Of a stretch of DNA of 64,000 nt, positions 30,166 to 40,017 are shown piece after piece; positions within the stretch are counted from its first letter, which is position 1, and every line of letters begins with the position of its first letter. The notes beneath the pieces are model-generated. The model was not told where the DNA came from. It saw only the letters and a list, made by a program, of their open reading frames with translations, and made no database searches. The DNA is from Methanothermobacter sp. (GTDB taxonomy: Archaea; Methanobacteriota; Methanobacteria; Methanobacteriales; DSM-23052): the NCBI GenBank assembly GCA_030055615.1, contig JASFYN010000002.1:187145-251144 (forward strand). The letters are read 5' to 3'. The position numbers and the translations under genes are program-made.

Positions 30166-30624
30166 TTAAATTTTTGGAAGTGAAGGGTCAATTACTCCTG
30201 CGGCACCAGTACAATTGGCTGTCATTTTTATGTAATTGTTAGTAATTTCTTCTATAATGATGGTTATAGTGCTTGGTTCTTTGTCCGGAGCTTTTGCTAT
30301 GATTTCGATTTTCATTGGAGTTTTAACAGGTGCTTCGTACGTGAAAACGCTTTCTGTATATGATGGTCTGAGTGTTACAGGTTCTCCGTTTATTGTAACA
30401 GTTGCATTTTGTTCTGAACTACCTTCTATTTTTATTACTCTAGTTTTTATGATCTCTGAAGTATTAAGCCCATATATTTCTAGTGTGGTCGCGTTTGGGT
30501 TAAATTCAGAAGTTATTATGTTTATATCCCCATTAGTCACATTTTTCCCATTCCGTTGGTCTGTACAACCAGAAACCATCATTACCAAAAGTAATACGCA
30601 GAAAAAAGCTATTATATATTTCAT
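30166..30624 (-). CDS. Secreted lipoprotein-like protein with Ig-like domain
   Basis: About 152 residues from the ATG after GGGGGG. The longer reading to 30696 adds a non-signal N-terminus. MKYIIAFFCVLLLVMMVSGC ends in a lipobox-like Cys. The mature part contains a beta-sandwich stretch: VIKIEGSSEQNATVTINGEP, then FTYEAPVKTPMKIEIIAKAP and STITIIIEEI. The same NATVTING motif occurs in the decayed gene at 34970-35803 (PNATVTINGKKV), so both carry the same bacterial-Ig-like (glucodextranase-B-like) module. Probably exposed on the cell surface. Function unknown. Confidence 0.65.
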   Translation of the reverse strand: MKYIIAFFCVLLLVMMVSGCTDQRNGKNVTNGDINIITSEFNPNATTLEIYGLNTSEIIKTRVIKIEGSSEQNATVTINGEPVTLRPSYTESVFTYEAPVKTPMKIEIIAKAPDKEPSTITIIIEEITNNYIKMTANCTGAAGVIDPSLPKI

Positions 30625-31066
30625 CGAAACCCCCCCAAAGGATATGATAATGAACTTTTTACTTGCTTTTATAAATATTTCACGGTCCCGACCCATTGTA
30701 CCCTATTAAATCCAGATGTGGAGGGTTAAAATTCAAACTTTATATTGGGAAAGAAGATTTTGTAAGTCGAAAAGCGTATCATGTTGGAATCAGATTAACT
30801 AAAAGAAACTTTATATTCTCTTCCAGTTTTCTTATATTATCAAAATTTAGAATTCGTCATACCACCGTATAACGAACTTCACTCTTGCGTTAAAACACAG
30901 TGTTTCTCACTTAAATCCATCTTGTGAACCTTCATCGCCTTAATCATCAGAATATGGTCACATTCTATAAAATAATTTAAAACTGTTGGCTATAGTCCCC
31001 ATTCACAACACTCTAGAGCCCATAGGAAAAAATAGGTGATTTAATTGAAAAGATATCTGTAAGGAG
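30625..31066. other. Intergenic stretch, no gene seen
   Basis: About 440 bases between two minus-strand genes. It has several T- and A-rich stretches, a poor ORF content and no motif I recognise. A promoter for the lipoprotein gene should lie near 30650-30680 (TTTATAAATA on the forward text). Confidence 0.4.
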
Positions 31067-32005
31067 TCACCTCCCCCATACCCTTGCTCCGCACATTCCA
31101 CAGAAATTTTCATTCCCCACGAGAATTGCGCCACATTTATGACATTTGAACTCAATCTCTGAAGCTTCTTCACTATGTTTCTTTATTATGCTCTCATAGG
31201 CCCCCGAATCAATCCACTTCAAAATTTCAGATGCCCTCATGACAGTCCAAGGATGATCGGACCCTATTATCATGATCATTTTCCCTATTTTATCAAGTGT
31301 GTTTTGATCATATCCTTTAAATTCTTTGGCTTGTTCAATGAAAATATCTTTATTTATTTGGTCAAAGAATTTCTTTGGAGCTCCGCTCATTTTTATCATG
31401 GCCGTGATCGTGGCATCATCATTCTGACATGCGAGAAGCCCTGCACGGTCTGCTGTAAACTCTGACATGCGCGCCCAGTAAAGAAGTGCGAATATAAGAC
31501 TAGTGCTCACGATTCCACCGATACCCAATGTCATTGAACCGATAATGTCACCCATAACCGGTATAACCAGCGCCATGGTATGATATAATATATGGCCACT
31601 TTTTATGTGTCCGACTTCATGTCCTATGAGATACCGTAGTTCGTCATCTGTAAGTAAATCAACGGCACGTGTAGTTAAAATAATTATTGGATTCTCTGAC
31701 CCTACAGCGAAACCATTGATACCATACTGCCGTTGAATGTAGAGTTCCGGTATCTTTTTTAAGTAAAGTGTGTCACAGACCTCAAGGAGAATATCATGAA
31801 TTCTAGAAAAATTGTTTTCGTTCACCTTTATATAGCTACCAGTATACTGCAAACGCACTAATCTCTCAATGCCGTGTTTAAGTACTTTACGCGTCAATTT
31901 TTCGAGTCCAGGTGTCCCTTCAAGTATCTGTAGAGCTTGGCGGTCCAACGGGTGTTCATATTCACTTGGGTGTAGGAACTTTAGTTTCTTTATCTTATTA
32001 GTCAT
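31067..32005 (-). CDS. M48-family metallopeptidase with C-terminal zinc ribbon
   Basis: About 312 residues. YLIGHEVGHIKSGH holds the HExxH site, the preceding region forms the typical M48 lead-in, and two hydrophobic helices follow (ALVIPVMGDIIGSM, then IVSTSLIFALLYW). EFTADRAGLLA gives the third ligand Glu. The C-terminus is a Cx2C-Cx2C zinc ribbon (CHKCGAILVGNENFCGMCG) not found in plain HtpX. The start codon 32005 follows GGAGATGA. It is likely a membrane-bound quality-control peptidase; the ribbon suggests added protein or nucleic-acid binding (inference). Confidence 0.88.
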   Translation of the reverse strand: MTNKIKKLKFLHPSEYEHPLDRQALQILEGTPGLEKLTRKVLKHGIERLVRLQYTGSYIKVNENNFSRIHDILLEVCDTLYLKKIPELYIQRQYGINGFAVGSENPIIILTTRAVDLLTDDELRYLIGHEVGHIKSGHILYHTMALVIPVMGDIIGSMTLGIGGIVSTSLIFALLYWARMSEFTADRAGLLACQNDDATITAMIKMSGAPKKFFDQINKDIFIEQAKEFKGYDQNTLDKIGKMIMIIGSDHPWTVMRASEILKWIDSGAYESIIKKHSEEASEIEFKCHKCGAILVGNENFCGMCGARVWGR

Positions 32006-32116
32006 GTCATTCATCTCCAGAAATATTTTCGGCATATGCTTCTAAAGAATCCTTGAATGACTACCAAGTTTTAAATTTATATTATCATCTGCAATTATCA
32101 TAAAATATAACTGTGA

Positions 32117-32659
32117 TCATTTTTTTCTATTTAAGCGCCTGTTCCTCCCAGATTTCGTTTTAAAGATACTGCTCGCAGAACCAATGATTTCATCAACAAC
32201 GTCTAAAAATTTGGACTCAACTTCCTGCATTCTTCTGCTTAAATCTTCATTTATGATTTCCCTATCTTCTTCCGTTTTTCTTTGATTCTTTCTTTTACTT
32301 CTTGCCATGTTGAGGGCACTGCTTATATGTGTGCTTGTTATTTTGTCGAATGATTCACCGCATTCAGTGCAGAATCTATGACCCTTTTTAGCCACTGCAC
32401 CGCAGTTAGGGCACTCATCAAATAATTCTCCAGCTACAATACCAATCTTAGTTCCGCAGTTTGTGCAAAAACGCATTCCAATGGGTAGCTCTAAATTACA
32501 TGCCGGGCAAAGTATTAAGTTTTTATCTGAAGATGCCAGAGCATTCCGATTAACTGGAGTTCCACAATTTACACAGAATCTAAGACCATCAGGTACCTTT
32601 TCACCACATTCTATGCAATATATCTCCTTTCTGCCGGATTCTACAAGCTCATTATCCAT
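32117..32659 (-). CDS. Triple zinc-ribbon protein with coiled C-terminus
   Basis: About 180 residues. Three zinc ribbons follow each other: CIECGEKVPDGLRFCVNCG, CPACNLELPIGMRFCTNCG and CPNCGAVAKKGHRFCTECG. A charged helical tail (RSKRKNQRKTEEDREIINED onward) ends in a basic stretch. ATG 32659 is chosen because AGGGGAT lies seven bases before it; the upstream ATG at 32668 falls in the SD. Such proteins are common orphan regulators or scaffolds in Methanobacteriales; function unknown. Confidence 0.7.
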   Translation of the reverse strand: MDNELVESGRKEIYCIECGEKVPDGLRFCVNCGTPVNRNALASSDKNLILCPACNLELPIGMRFCTNCGTKIGIVAGELFDECPNCGAVAKKGHRFCTECGESFDKITSTHISSALNMARSKRKNQRKTEEDREIINEDLSRRMQEVESKFLDVVDEIIGSASSIFKTKSGRNRRLNRKK

Positions 32660-32668
32660 AGAATGCAT

Positions 32669-33199
32669 CCCCTTTCAATAATGTAATTTATAATGTAACT
32701 TTTAAAGTATAAAATTTTTCATCAAATTGTAAATTCTTTTTTAATTTGTAAAAAGCATAGGTATAATGGTCAACTTCGATTTATAAATTATCACGCATGA
32801 TTGCAGACCCCAAATTTTGGTTTATAACATGGAAGTATGTCCTAAAGGTTCAAATTAACTTAAAGGGCATGGACATGAAAAGCTAAATAATCTGATTTTA
32901 TTTTCTTCCTTGAATTTTGATTGTTAATAATATATTGAAATTCTTATCAATTAAACATGCAAAAACATGTTCTTTTTCTATTATTTGATCAATCCTTTTT
33001 TAAAGCGTCTCTTATTATAATCTGCCCTGAAAATAGGTCTTCTTAGAAAAATCAGATAACCTCTCCAATTTAACATTCATACATAATTTAATAAGTTTAG
33101 GTGAAGCCATTGCACAAAATGTTGAACATATCATTATAGAAAAATATTATTAATATACTTGAAAAAATTGTAGATATCGAGTTGAGTGGGGACATTTAA
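32669..33199. other. Intergenic stretch of about 530 bases, no gene seen
   Basis: AT-rich sequence with only short, non-conserved open frames on both strands. It separates divergent genes, so promoters for both are expected near its ends: AATATTATTAATATAC at ~33140 before the B-box gene, and an AT-rich stretch near 32700 before the zinc-ribbon gene. No RNA gene or repeat recognised. Confidence 0.4.
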
Positions 33200-33583
33200 A
33201 TGAAATGCAATAAACATTCTGAAAAAGATGCAATAGCAGTTTGTGTCGATTGCGGGAAAGCTCTTTGCGAAGAATGTAGAATTTCGTTGGCAGGTAAAAA
33301 CTACTGTCAAGAATGTGCCAATAAATTGGCAGTTGAAATGCAAAAACCTACTCAAGGGGTTGTAAAACGAGAAGTGGAAAGCGAAGAAGGACTAGATCTT
33401 GTTGAAGCCATCTTAATTTGCCTATTTTCACCGATAGCTGGTTTAATCGCTTGGCTTATATGGCATGATAAAAAGCCTAAAAAAGCGGAACAAGCATGTA
33501 TTATCACGGTGATAGTATTTGTGATAGGTTTGATTATCTATATAATTCTACTCCTAATAGGATCTTCGGGATATGGATATTAA
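33200..33583 (+). CDS. B-box-type zinc-finger membrane protein
   Basis: 127 residues. MKCNKHSEKDAIAVCVDCGK, then CEECRISLAGKNYCQECA, is a B-box-like zinc finger with Cys/His ligands. After a short linker come two hydrophobic helices (LVEAILICLFSPIAGLIAWL and IITVIVFVIGLIIYIILLL). SD GGGGAC precedes the ATG. Archaeal proteins of this layout are common but uncharacterised. Only 25 bases separate it from the DUF2085 gene, suggesting cotranscription. Confidence 0.75.
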   Translation: MKCNKHSEKDAIAVCVDCGKALCEECRISLAGKNYCQECANKLAVEMQKPTQGVVKREVESEEGLDLVEAILICLFSPIAGLIAWLIWHDKKPKKAEQACIITVIVFVIGLIIYIILLLIGSSGYGY

Positions 33584-33608
33584 ATTGTTTAGAGTTTAAG
33601 GTGTCATA

Positions 33609-33968
33609 ATGCGCTTAAAAAGAATTTCAGAAAGAGCTAGAAAAAAAGAAATTAAATTTGTTCTTTGTCATTGCTTGCCAGAAAGGTCTTTTCACTACAA
33701 GGGTCGAAAGTTTCCACTTTGCGCGCGATGTACAGGTGGTCTAATTGGCTACTTTACCCTACCAATCTTTCATTTCGAGATAATCAGACCTTCTATCTTA
33801 TTGATAACTTTGTTAATGATCCCCATTGCCTTTGATTCAACTATCCAACTTCTAGAAATTAGGGAAAGTAACAACTTCTCAAGATTCATAACCGGTTTCC
33901 TAGGTGGTTGTGCTCAAGCAGCCTTAATAGTCTTGCTGGGAAAATCTATCATAAACTTCTTACACTAA
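33609..33968 (+). CDS. DUF2085 family small membrane protein
   Basis: 119 residues. LCHCLPERSFHYKGRKFPLC with ARCTGG is the DUF2085 cysteine signature; two to three membrane helices follow (SILLITLLMIPIAFDSTIQL, FITGFLGGCAQAALIVLL). The RESNN.SRF stretch is also typical. The function of the family is unknown. A shorter, diverged relative starts the CRISPR-Cas operon at 45229, which makes this copy a useful reference for that one. SD AAGGTG precedes the ATG. Confidence 0.8.
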   Translation: MRLKRISERARKKEIKFVLCHCLPERSFHYKGRKFPLCARCTGGLIGYFTLPIFHFEIIRPSILLITLLMIPIAFDSTIQLLEIRESNNFSRFITGFLGGCAQAALIVLLGKSIINFLH

Positions 33969-34281
33969 AATAGTTCACCAAAAATAGGGATACCAACCTA
34001 AAGATCAATAAAACTGTTGAAAAAAAGAACTCATCAAGATAGTCATAACACCGCTTACAAGAAACCATTTCTTATGAAGCATCAATTCAAAATTCCTTGT
34101 AAGTCTTGTTTTTTACCTACAGAGGACAATTTATCCTGAAATGCAAAAATTGACAAATATCAAGGGTTTTGAAGCCATACATTCTTCTTTCTGATGGTTC
34201 TTGGATGTTCATTATTTGAACGAAATTTAAGCTTTATATCATGCAATAAAATAATATATCAAATAGAAGGGGGTGGATACT
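33969..34281. other. Intergenic stretch, no gene seen
   Basis: About 310 bases with no convincing ORF. AAGCTTTATATCATG near 34230 looks like a TATA element for the peptidase-like gene that follows. Confidence 0.4.
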
Positions 34282-34797
34282 TTGTCAAAAGTCGAAATGT
34301 GGATCACATATTTCTTTTTGGCTTTGGCGCTCTTTATAGGATTTGTGAATTTAGCAGCTATTGGCTTGATAAAGTTTCCACAACACCCACATGTAAAGAC
34401 AGATATTGTCGATGGATATGTGATACATTATCAAACAACTGATTATACCCGTGGACCGGCTTGTCTTGCCACTGCAATGGCTGCCAGAGGTGGTAACGTC
34501 ACTGAACCGCAAATTGTAGAGATTTTAGGGGTGAAATATGAAGGTTATACCCCTGCAGATCTTGTTAAGGCAAGTAAAAAACTTGGCTATGATGCTTTCC
34601 TTAGTGATTCCCCTAATCCAGCCCCATATGAGATTATTATCATCGATGATCATGATCTTGGCGGTGAATATTATTATCAAACAAGTAATGGAACTCAGAA
34701 AATAGGTCATGTCCCAGATGTAGAATACTACTACATGGTATATGGGGGTGTATCCCCAGATGGAATGGCTATATTAATTGACCCGCCGAGGGAGTAA
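34282..34797 (+). CDS. C39-like cysteine peptidase domain protein, membrane anchored
   Basis: About 171 residues from TTG, chosen because GGGGGTGG precedes it; the GTG at 34273 lies in that SD. One N-terminal membrane helix (YFFLALALFIGFVNLAAIGL) precedes a papain-like C39 domain. YTRGPACLATAMAARGG carries the nucleophile Cys, with a later region (HVPDVEYYYMVYGGVSPDG) in place of the His/Asp part. Family members cut leader peptides at double-glycine sites or act as pseudopeptidases. The canonical catalytic His region reads GHVPDVEYY, so activity is open. No transporter domain is fused. Confidence 0.65.
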   Translation: MSKVEMWITYFFLALALFIGFVNLAAIGLIKFPQHPHVKTDIVDGYVIHYQTTDYTRGPACLATAMAARGGNVTEPQIVEILGVKYEGYTPADLVKASKKLGYDAFLSDSPNPAPYEIIIIDDHDLGGEYYYQTSNGTQKIGHVPDVEYYYMVYGGVSPDGMAILIDPPRE

Positions 34798-34969
34798 AAT
34801 ATGTAGACATGCATACATTCCACTATATCTGTGAAACACCTATCATAAGAATATTCCCAATGATGAAATAAAATAGATATTGCTAGGCTTTTATTGAAAA
34901 TTATGATGAACTTCTAATTTACATAAGATCGACATGTCTAATTAAATAGCAGTTAGGAGGGCATTTTTT

Positions 34970-35803
34970 ATGGTCGAGAAAATCTGCCCCAATTGTGGAT
35001 TCATAAACCCAGAATCCGTTACTTTTTGCGAAATTGTGGTTTAAATTGATTAAAGAATCCATTGCAAAAACAGAGAATTCAAAAGCTCTAAAAGTCTGAT
35101 AGGGGAATTCCAGGAATGGTGGAATAAGAAAGATACAATTACCAAAACTTTAACTGGAATTGCCGTCTGTTGTATTGGAGTATTCCTAATTGTTAGAATA
35201 ATTGGAATACTCACACCTGAACTACCTGCAACAGAATTAACCGTGACTTCTCCAGAAGATGGTGCAACAGTAGAGAGAGTTGAAAACATAACAGTAAAGG
35301 GCCACACAGAACCAAATGCAACGGTAACAATAAACGGAAAAAAGGTAACAGTCAAATCAGATGGCACTTTTTTACAAAATGTGCCAGTCAAAATGGGAGA
35401 AAATATTATAACAGTAGAGGCAAAGGTGACTGGTAAGGAACCAAATTCCAAGATTCTTACTATAACTCGGATAGAATCTGAAAGTGAGTATAAAGCTTCT
35501 TGTAAATCAATAAGCTTTGATGAGCTTAACAAAAATCCAGACAAATATGCCGGACAGAGAATTGTATATTCAGTTAGAGTAGTTCAAATAATGGAAACCG
35601 ATGGAACAACAGAAATTAGAATGGATGTCAACGATGTTTTTGGAGACACAATTTATGTAGTTTACAATGGAACAACATCAGCCGTTGAAGACAGCATAAT
35701 AACTGTCTACGGGGAAGTTTATGGAAGTTACACTTATGAATCTATAGCTGGATGGCAGATAACATTACCTAGAATAGATGCTAAATACATCGAAGTCCAC
35801 TAA
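34970..35803 (+). pseudogene. Zinc-ribbon/TM/Ig-like surface protein gene broken by three 1-base deletions
   Basis: A strong SD (TAGGAGGGC) and ATG 34970 open a zinc ribbon (MVEKICPNCGFINPESVTFC), then the frame ends in a stop. The missing parts lie in the other frames: RNCGL, then LIKESIAKTENSKALK, then SLIGEFQEWWNKKDTITKTL. Three single-base losses (near 35029, 35045 and 35092) would restore one protein. Downstream the frame is intact: a membrane helix (GIAVCCIGVFLIVRIIGIL), an Ig-like domain with PNATVTINGKKV and an OB-like C-terminal domain (DELNKNPDKYAGQRIVYSV onward). Translation could restart only at a GTG near 35243, without SD. Confidence 0.7.
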
Positions 35804-36056
35804 AGAATTTAAAACTATGCGAATTCACAGTCCTCAAGAACGCACACAAGATAATTTTGTGGCTTTTTTGTCTTCTTTGCAATGTTTCCAATGAATTCAT
35901 ACAAAGTCTACCTTAGAGTGTGTGGCACTTAAAGATCCACGATAATAAGGTAAAGTGTATGACTAAGCTGATTTGTCCTATGGGAACATGGGAATTCCAA
36001 AGGAGGGGGTTACTAAACATGGATACAATAAAAAGAAAAATTCAAAAAGTATAAAT
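35804..36056 (+). other. Short remnant-bearing gap between the broken surface gene and the McrC-like gene
   Basis: Around 35958 an ATG-led 31-codon frame (MTKLICPMGTWEFQRRG) changes in the next frame to NMGIPKEGVTKHGYNKKKN, which looks like another decayed zinc-ribbon start. No intact gene is present. Confidence 0.35.
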
Positions 36057-37769
36057 TTAATCTTGGTTTAATCTTTGTATTTTCATTATAATGGCTTTGA
36101 TGAATTTTTTGAGTTTTTCTTCATCTTCACTTTTGCCTGGGTTTAGTGGAAATGCTCCAACAGAGGGTATCTTATCCGTGTATTCTGGGAAGATTACTTC
36201 CTCGTCGCTGGGGTATAGTATGTAGGCGCCTATGCTGTGTAGTATGGCGTCCTTGTATGTGTGCATTTTATAAATGTCACCAGCTCGGTATTTTCTTTGG
36301 AGTTCTTCTTCTCGATCTCTTTTTTCCATTTGAGGATCACTTGATGTTATCTTTGACCGGTACTTCGCATCGAAGTGTATGAAGTAGGTGCAATCGTCTA
36401 TGTCAACTAAAATGGAATAATCTGGTTTGAATGGTAGAGAGTATGATCGACAACTTGTATCTTCTGCAAATTTCCTATTATATGATAAACTGATGTTAAT
36501 TGGATCATTTGATGTGTTTAAGGTGAATTTGAGCACTGATTCGTCACCCCATCTGATTTTGACTTTCCATTTGTCTATTTTGAATATGTCGAGTGGATTT
36601 ACTTTTTCTCCTGTGATATCCTCTAATATTTTTATGAGTTTGAAGTAGCACCAGTATTCGTAGAGTTGGCTGAGCCTCTTCTCAAATCCCCTAAAACTTT
36701 CCTCAAGTTCTTTCCATGTGAAACGTAATGAAAGATCTAAGATAAAGAAGTATTTTAGGATGTCTCGGTAGCCTTCACGCTTCTGTAGCACCTGGGAATT
36801 CAGTGGAAGATGTTCTAGTGTGCCCACATCCTCGAGCCAATCATGTGAAAACTGATAACTCACTTCATCCAGAAAACTCCTCAATGAATCTTTTATGTAA
36901 CCTTTTGGCGCATCTTCCAATAATCTTAAGATCAAGTGATGTAATGATTCGAGGAAGTATTTGTAGAATCGGTTCTCTGGAGTGTCAGGAGACTCCTCTA
37001 AATAAACCCGGGGTAAATTTTTGATACTACCATCAGCATTGATATTTGCGGGTTCTGATATGACACTGGGAAGTTCTCCAATATCTATGTTTGATGCCAG
37101 CGCCACAGGCACAATTTCAACTTCACGTTTAAGTCTCGTATAAAAATTCCTATTTATATACTCCACGGCTGATGGGAGATTTTCCGGTCTAAATAGATAC
37201 TCTAGGATGATGAAATCTTCATAGAATGTTTTTGCTTTGGATTCATCAACTAGGAATTTTTGGAAGATGGGTGAATCCGATTTAAGTATGATCGATGATA
37301 TCTCTTCTGATAAATCAGCTAACATTCTAGGATAATCTTCATAATAATTGATCTTTTTTGATCTTACTTCAATAGGTATAGATTCTCTTCCGTGCTTTGT
37401 TTTTATATCGAGGAATGTTTTGCCTGCATAGCTTCCAAAATCTAAGAACCCCACAACTATGTTTTCTTTAAGGTCAAAATTTAATCTTTCAAATGAGGAG
37501 CCTCCAATGAATGGGAAAAGTTCGGCATTTTCTTCACCATCAAATAGTATATGGTATCTTGTATTTTCTAGTAGCATGATCTCGTTAAGGTTTTCAAAAT
37601 AAGGACAATATTCAATGGGTTCAAGGCCTGGTTTTTCAACCTCTGGCACATTTATCAATTCAACCCTGTAACCATTCACATTGACCGTTCTTTTCGATTC
37701 ATGACTTGTCGGACCCGCCTTTATCCTTAAGGTTCCTGCATGAAAGTTTATCCTGAGCTCCTGATCCAA
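36057..37769 (-). CDS. McrC-like protein: DUF2357 plus PD-(D/E)XK nuclease domain
   Basis: 570 residues, TTG start after AGAGGGA. The N-terminal half matches the DUF2357-type beta-rich region of McrC-like partners. The C-terminal ~170 residues hold a nuclease core: FKPDYSILVDI, then FIHFDAKYRSK, supplying the D...DxK residues of the PD-(D/E)XK fold. It starts 20 bases after the AAA+ gene ends, so the two form a two-gene unit like McrB/McrC, which cleave modified or foreign DNA using GTP or ATP. The pairing with McrB is by position and family; DNA target unknown. Confidence 0.75.
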   Translation of the reverse strand: MDQELRINFHAGTLRIKAGPTSHESKRTVNVNGYRVELINVPEVEKPGLEPIEYCPYFENLNEIMLLENTRYHILFDGEENAELFPFIGGSSFERLNFDLKENIVVGFLDFGSYAGKTFLDIKTKHGRESIPIEVRSKKINYYEDYPRMLADLSEEISSIILKSDSPIFQKFLVDESKAKTFYEDFIILEYLFRPENLPSAVEYINRNFYTRLKREVEIVPVALASNIDIGELPSVISEPANINADGSIKNLPRVYLEESPDTPENRFYKYFLESLHHLILRLLEDAPKGYIKDSLRSFLDEVSYQFSHDWLEDVGTLEHLPLNSQVLQKREGYRDILKYFFILDLSLRFTWKELEESFRGFEKRLSQLYEYWCYFKLIKILEDITGEKVNPLDIFKIDKWKVKIRWGDESVLKFTLNTSNDPINISLSYNRKFAEDTSCRSYSLPFKPDYSILVDIDDCTYFIHFDAKYRSKITSSDPQMEKRDREEELQRKYRAGDIYKMHTYKDAILHSIGAYILYPSDEEVIFPEYTDKIPSVGAFPLNPGKSEDEEKLKKFIKAIIMKIQRLNQD

Positions 37770-37789
37770 GATATGATCCCTCTCTGAAA

Positions 37790-39904
37790 TTATTTTATGA
37801 ATGATACGTAGCGTTGGACTTTTAAGGTTTGTTCCATTTCTTCTAATTTTTTCTCAGATTCTGGGAATTTCCCAGTGCAGTGTTCTTTGAGTTTTTGTAG
37901 GGTGTCTCTTAGTAGTCTTTCTGGGCCATGTATTTTTGGTAAGATTTTCTGTTTGATCTGGGCGTCGAAGTAGCGTTTCCAGTTATCCCATTCTTGTGGT
38001 TTTCCTTCATAGATCCATGCCGCGTGCATGAATGATAGTATTTCGTTGACTACGCGGAATCCAAAATCGAAACCTGGATCTTTAAGCTCTTCATAGAAAA
38101 ATTCAAGTTCACTTATAAGCTGGTCCATGATTGGGGCGAGTTCATCTTTTATTTTATTTAGTTCGGTTTTATGGTTTAGTGGATCTTCGAGAAATTCCAG
38201 GTCGCCCTTGGGTTTTTGTCTTGGTTGGTTTTTGAGGTAGTTTTGTGGATTTATTGTGTTGAATTCTATGGTGTTTGCACGGTCAAGGACCTTGGGCGAG
38301 AACATGTAGGTTGTTTCATCAACATTTACTGTGCCGACAACAATAAGATTCCTGGGTATCTTTATTTTTCTTGGAAAGTTGCAGTCTAGATCATCATGTA
38401 GTGGTATGGGTTCGCCGCTTTCGATAGCTGATAGGAAATCAGAGAAATAGCGTTCCACATGTGACAGGTTCATCTCATCCAAGATCAAAAGATAAGGATT
38501 GTCAGGATCTTCTGCTGCTTTCATTATAAAATCAAGTGCAGGGGTGCTCTGATACTCCCCAGTCATTATATTCAAGTAACCGAATATATGCCGTTTCTCG
38601 GTCCAATTAGCACCCACAGAAACCATAAGATACCTTTTATCTTTGTCGGATATGTATTCACCATACAACTGGGCAAGTTTGGTCTTACCAGTCCCACTAT
38701 TACCAGTCAAAATAACAAAGGGCTTAACCTTCAAAGAGAGAAGAAAATTCTCAACAACCTCAGAATCGAAATAAAAACCCCCAAGTTCAACAAATTCATA
38801 AAAAGAACCATAATACCTTGAAGTTTTTATTTTCTGAGTTTCATATACAAAATCTCTTATTTTCTCTGGGAGTGAGTCATCAAGCCGTCCTATAAATATA
38901 ACTTCGCTCTCACGATCACCATCCATAACTGTGATCCATTCCCCCTTATACACCTCTCTAGTTAATCTTAATCCACGAATGTTTCCACGATGTACAAGAT
39001 AATAATTTCCATTGGAATCCTTTGCAAATGCGCCTCCAACCCTACGATCTATACCCTTAAGAGGTATATTTATCTCGCAGATAACCGGTTTTCCAAAAGT
39101 GCCTGGCTCATTGGTTCCAAAGTCGTTTTTATGATGACCCTCCCTGAGCCTATTAATGTACCACATCCCAAGGTCTGAAATCCAATATGCCTCCTTGGCC
39201 TCTGGCCATGTGAAATTTATCGAAGATGGATCAACGATCTCGGTGGCCCTATTCTTTAAAATTTTAAATAGTTTTTCCTGGGCTCTTTTTATTTCTTCTT
39301 TACTTGCTATCACCCTTAAAACAGGTTTGCTGCTTCTTATTCGTTTGATCTCATATAAGAAGTCTTTTATTTTTTCAGGTAATGTGTCATCTAGGGGGCC
39401 GATAACCACTACATCTGTTTTTCTGTCACCATCAATAACAGTGGTCCATTCCCCTCTATAGTTTTCTATGAAGTCTTTCTTCCTGTATCCACCGTATCCA
39501 CCAAGCTTACCCCTATGTATCAGGTAGTATTTTCCCATTGGATCCTTTGCAAATGCGCCTCCAACCCTGCGATTTATACCCTTGGGTGGTGAATTTATTT
39601 CACATAGAATATCACTACTTTCATCTTCTCTTGGTTCATTTACCCCAAATGCATTCCAGTACCGACTTTTCCCTAGGCGCGGATCATACCATGATTTGCT
39701 TTTATCCACATACTCATTAAAGTACCAAAAATGAAGATCAGAAATCCAATAAATTTTTCCTGCAACACTTCCACCGGGAAACCCGACCCTCCCATGAACA
39801 ATCTTATCTGCTCTACTTGTCAAAATATCGAATAACTTTTCCTGGGCTTCTTTTATTTCATTTTTATCTGATAATACAGTAAGTTGAGAATAATTATTCT
39901 CCAC
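37790..39904 (-). CDS. McrB-like AAA+ ATPase with duplicated N-terminal domain
   Basis: About 704 residues from GTG 39904, just after AAGGTGAT. The N-terminal ~365 residues are two copies of one domain, each with EAQEKLF or AQEKLFKIL, then CEIN.P.KGI.RRVGGAFAKD, YYL(I/V)HRG and DGDR...V.IG.LDD.LPEKI. The AAA+ core has Walker A TGNSGTGKT (near residue 405), Walker B LLILDEMNLSHVERYFSDFL and VGTVNVDETTYMFSPKVLDR. McrB hexamers translocate DNA to activate McrC. The doubled domain is probably the DNA-recognition part (inference); I cannot assign it to EVE, SRA or the known McrB N-terminal families. Confidence 0.8.
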   Translation of the reverse strand: MENNYSQLTVLSDKNEIKEAQEKLFDILTSRADKIVHGRVGFPGGSVAGKIYWISDLHFWYFNEYVDKSKSWYDPRLGKSRYWNAFGVNEPREDESSDILCEINSPPKGINRRVGGAFAKDPMGKYYLIHRGKLGGYGGYRKKDFIENYRGEWTTVIDGDRKTDVVVIGPLDDTLPEKIKDFLYEIKRIRSSKPVLRVIASKEEIKRAQEKLFKILKNRATEIVDPSSINFTWPEAKEAYWISDLGMWYINRLREGHHKNDFGTNEPGTFGKPVICEINIPLKGIDRRVGGAFAKDSNGNYYLVHRGNIRGLRLTREVYKGEWITVMDGDRESEVIFIGRLDDSLPEKIRDFVYETQKIKTSRYYGSFYEFVELGGFYFDSEVVENFLLSLKVKPFVILTGNSGTGKTKLAQLYGEYISDKDKRYLMVSVGANWTEKRHIFGYLNIMTGEYQSTPALDFIMKAAEDPDNPYLLILDEMNLSHVERYFSDFLSAIESGEPIPLHDDLDCNFPRKIKIPRNLIVVGTVNVDETTYMFSPKVLDRANTIEFNTINPQNYLKNQPRQKPKGDLEFLEDPLNHKTELNKIKDELAPIMDQLISELEFFYEELKDPGFDFGFRVVNEILSFMHAAWIYEGKPQEWDNWKRYFDAQIKQKILPKIHGPERLLRDTLQKLKEHCTGKFPESEKKLEEMEQTLKVQRYVSFIK

Positions 39905-40017
39905 AAAAATCACCTTACTACGATATATAATTAATTATTTTATAAATAAAATTTAAAATTTGAACAACATTTTATTTTTTTATAAAGTGATTGTGAATTG
40001 ATAAAATGGTGGATGAA

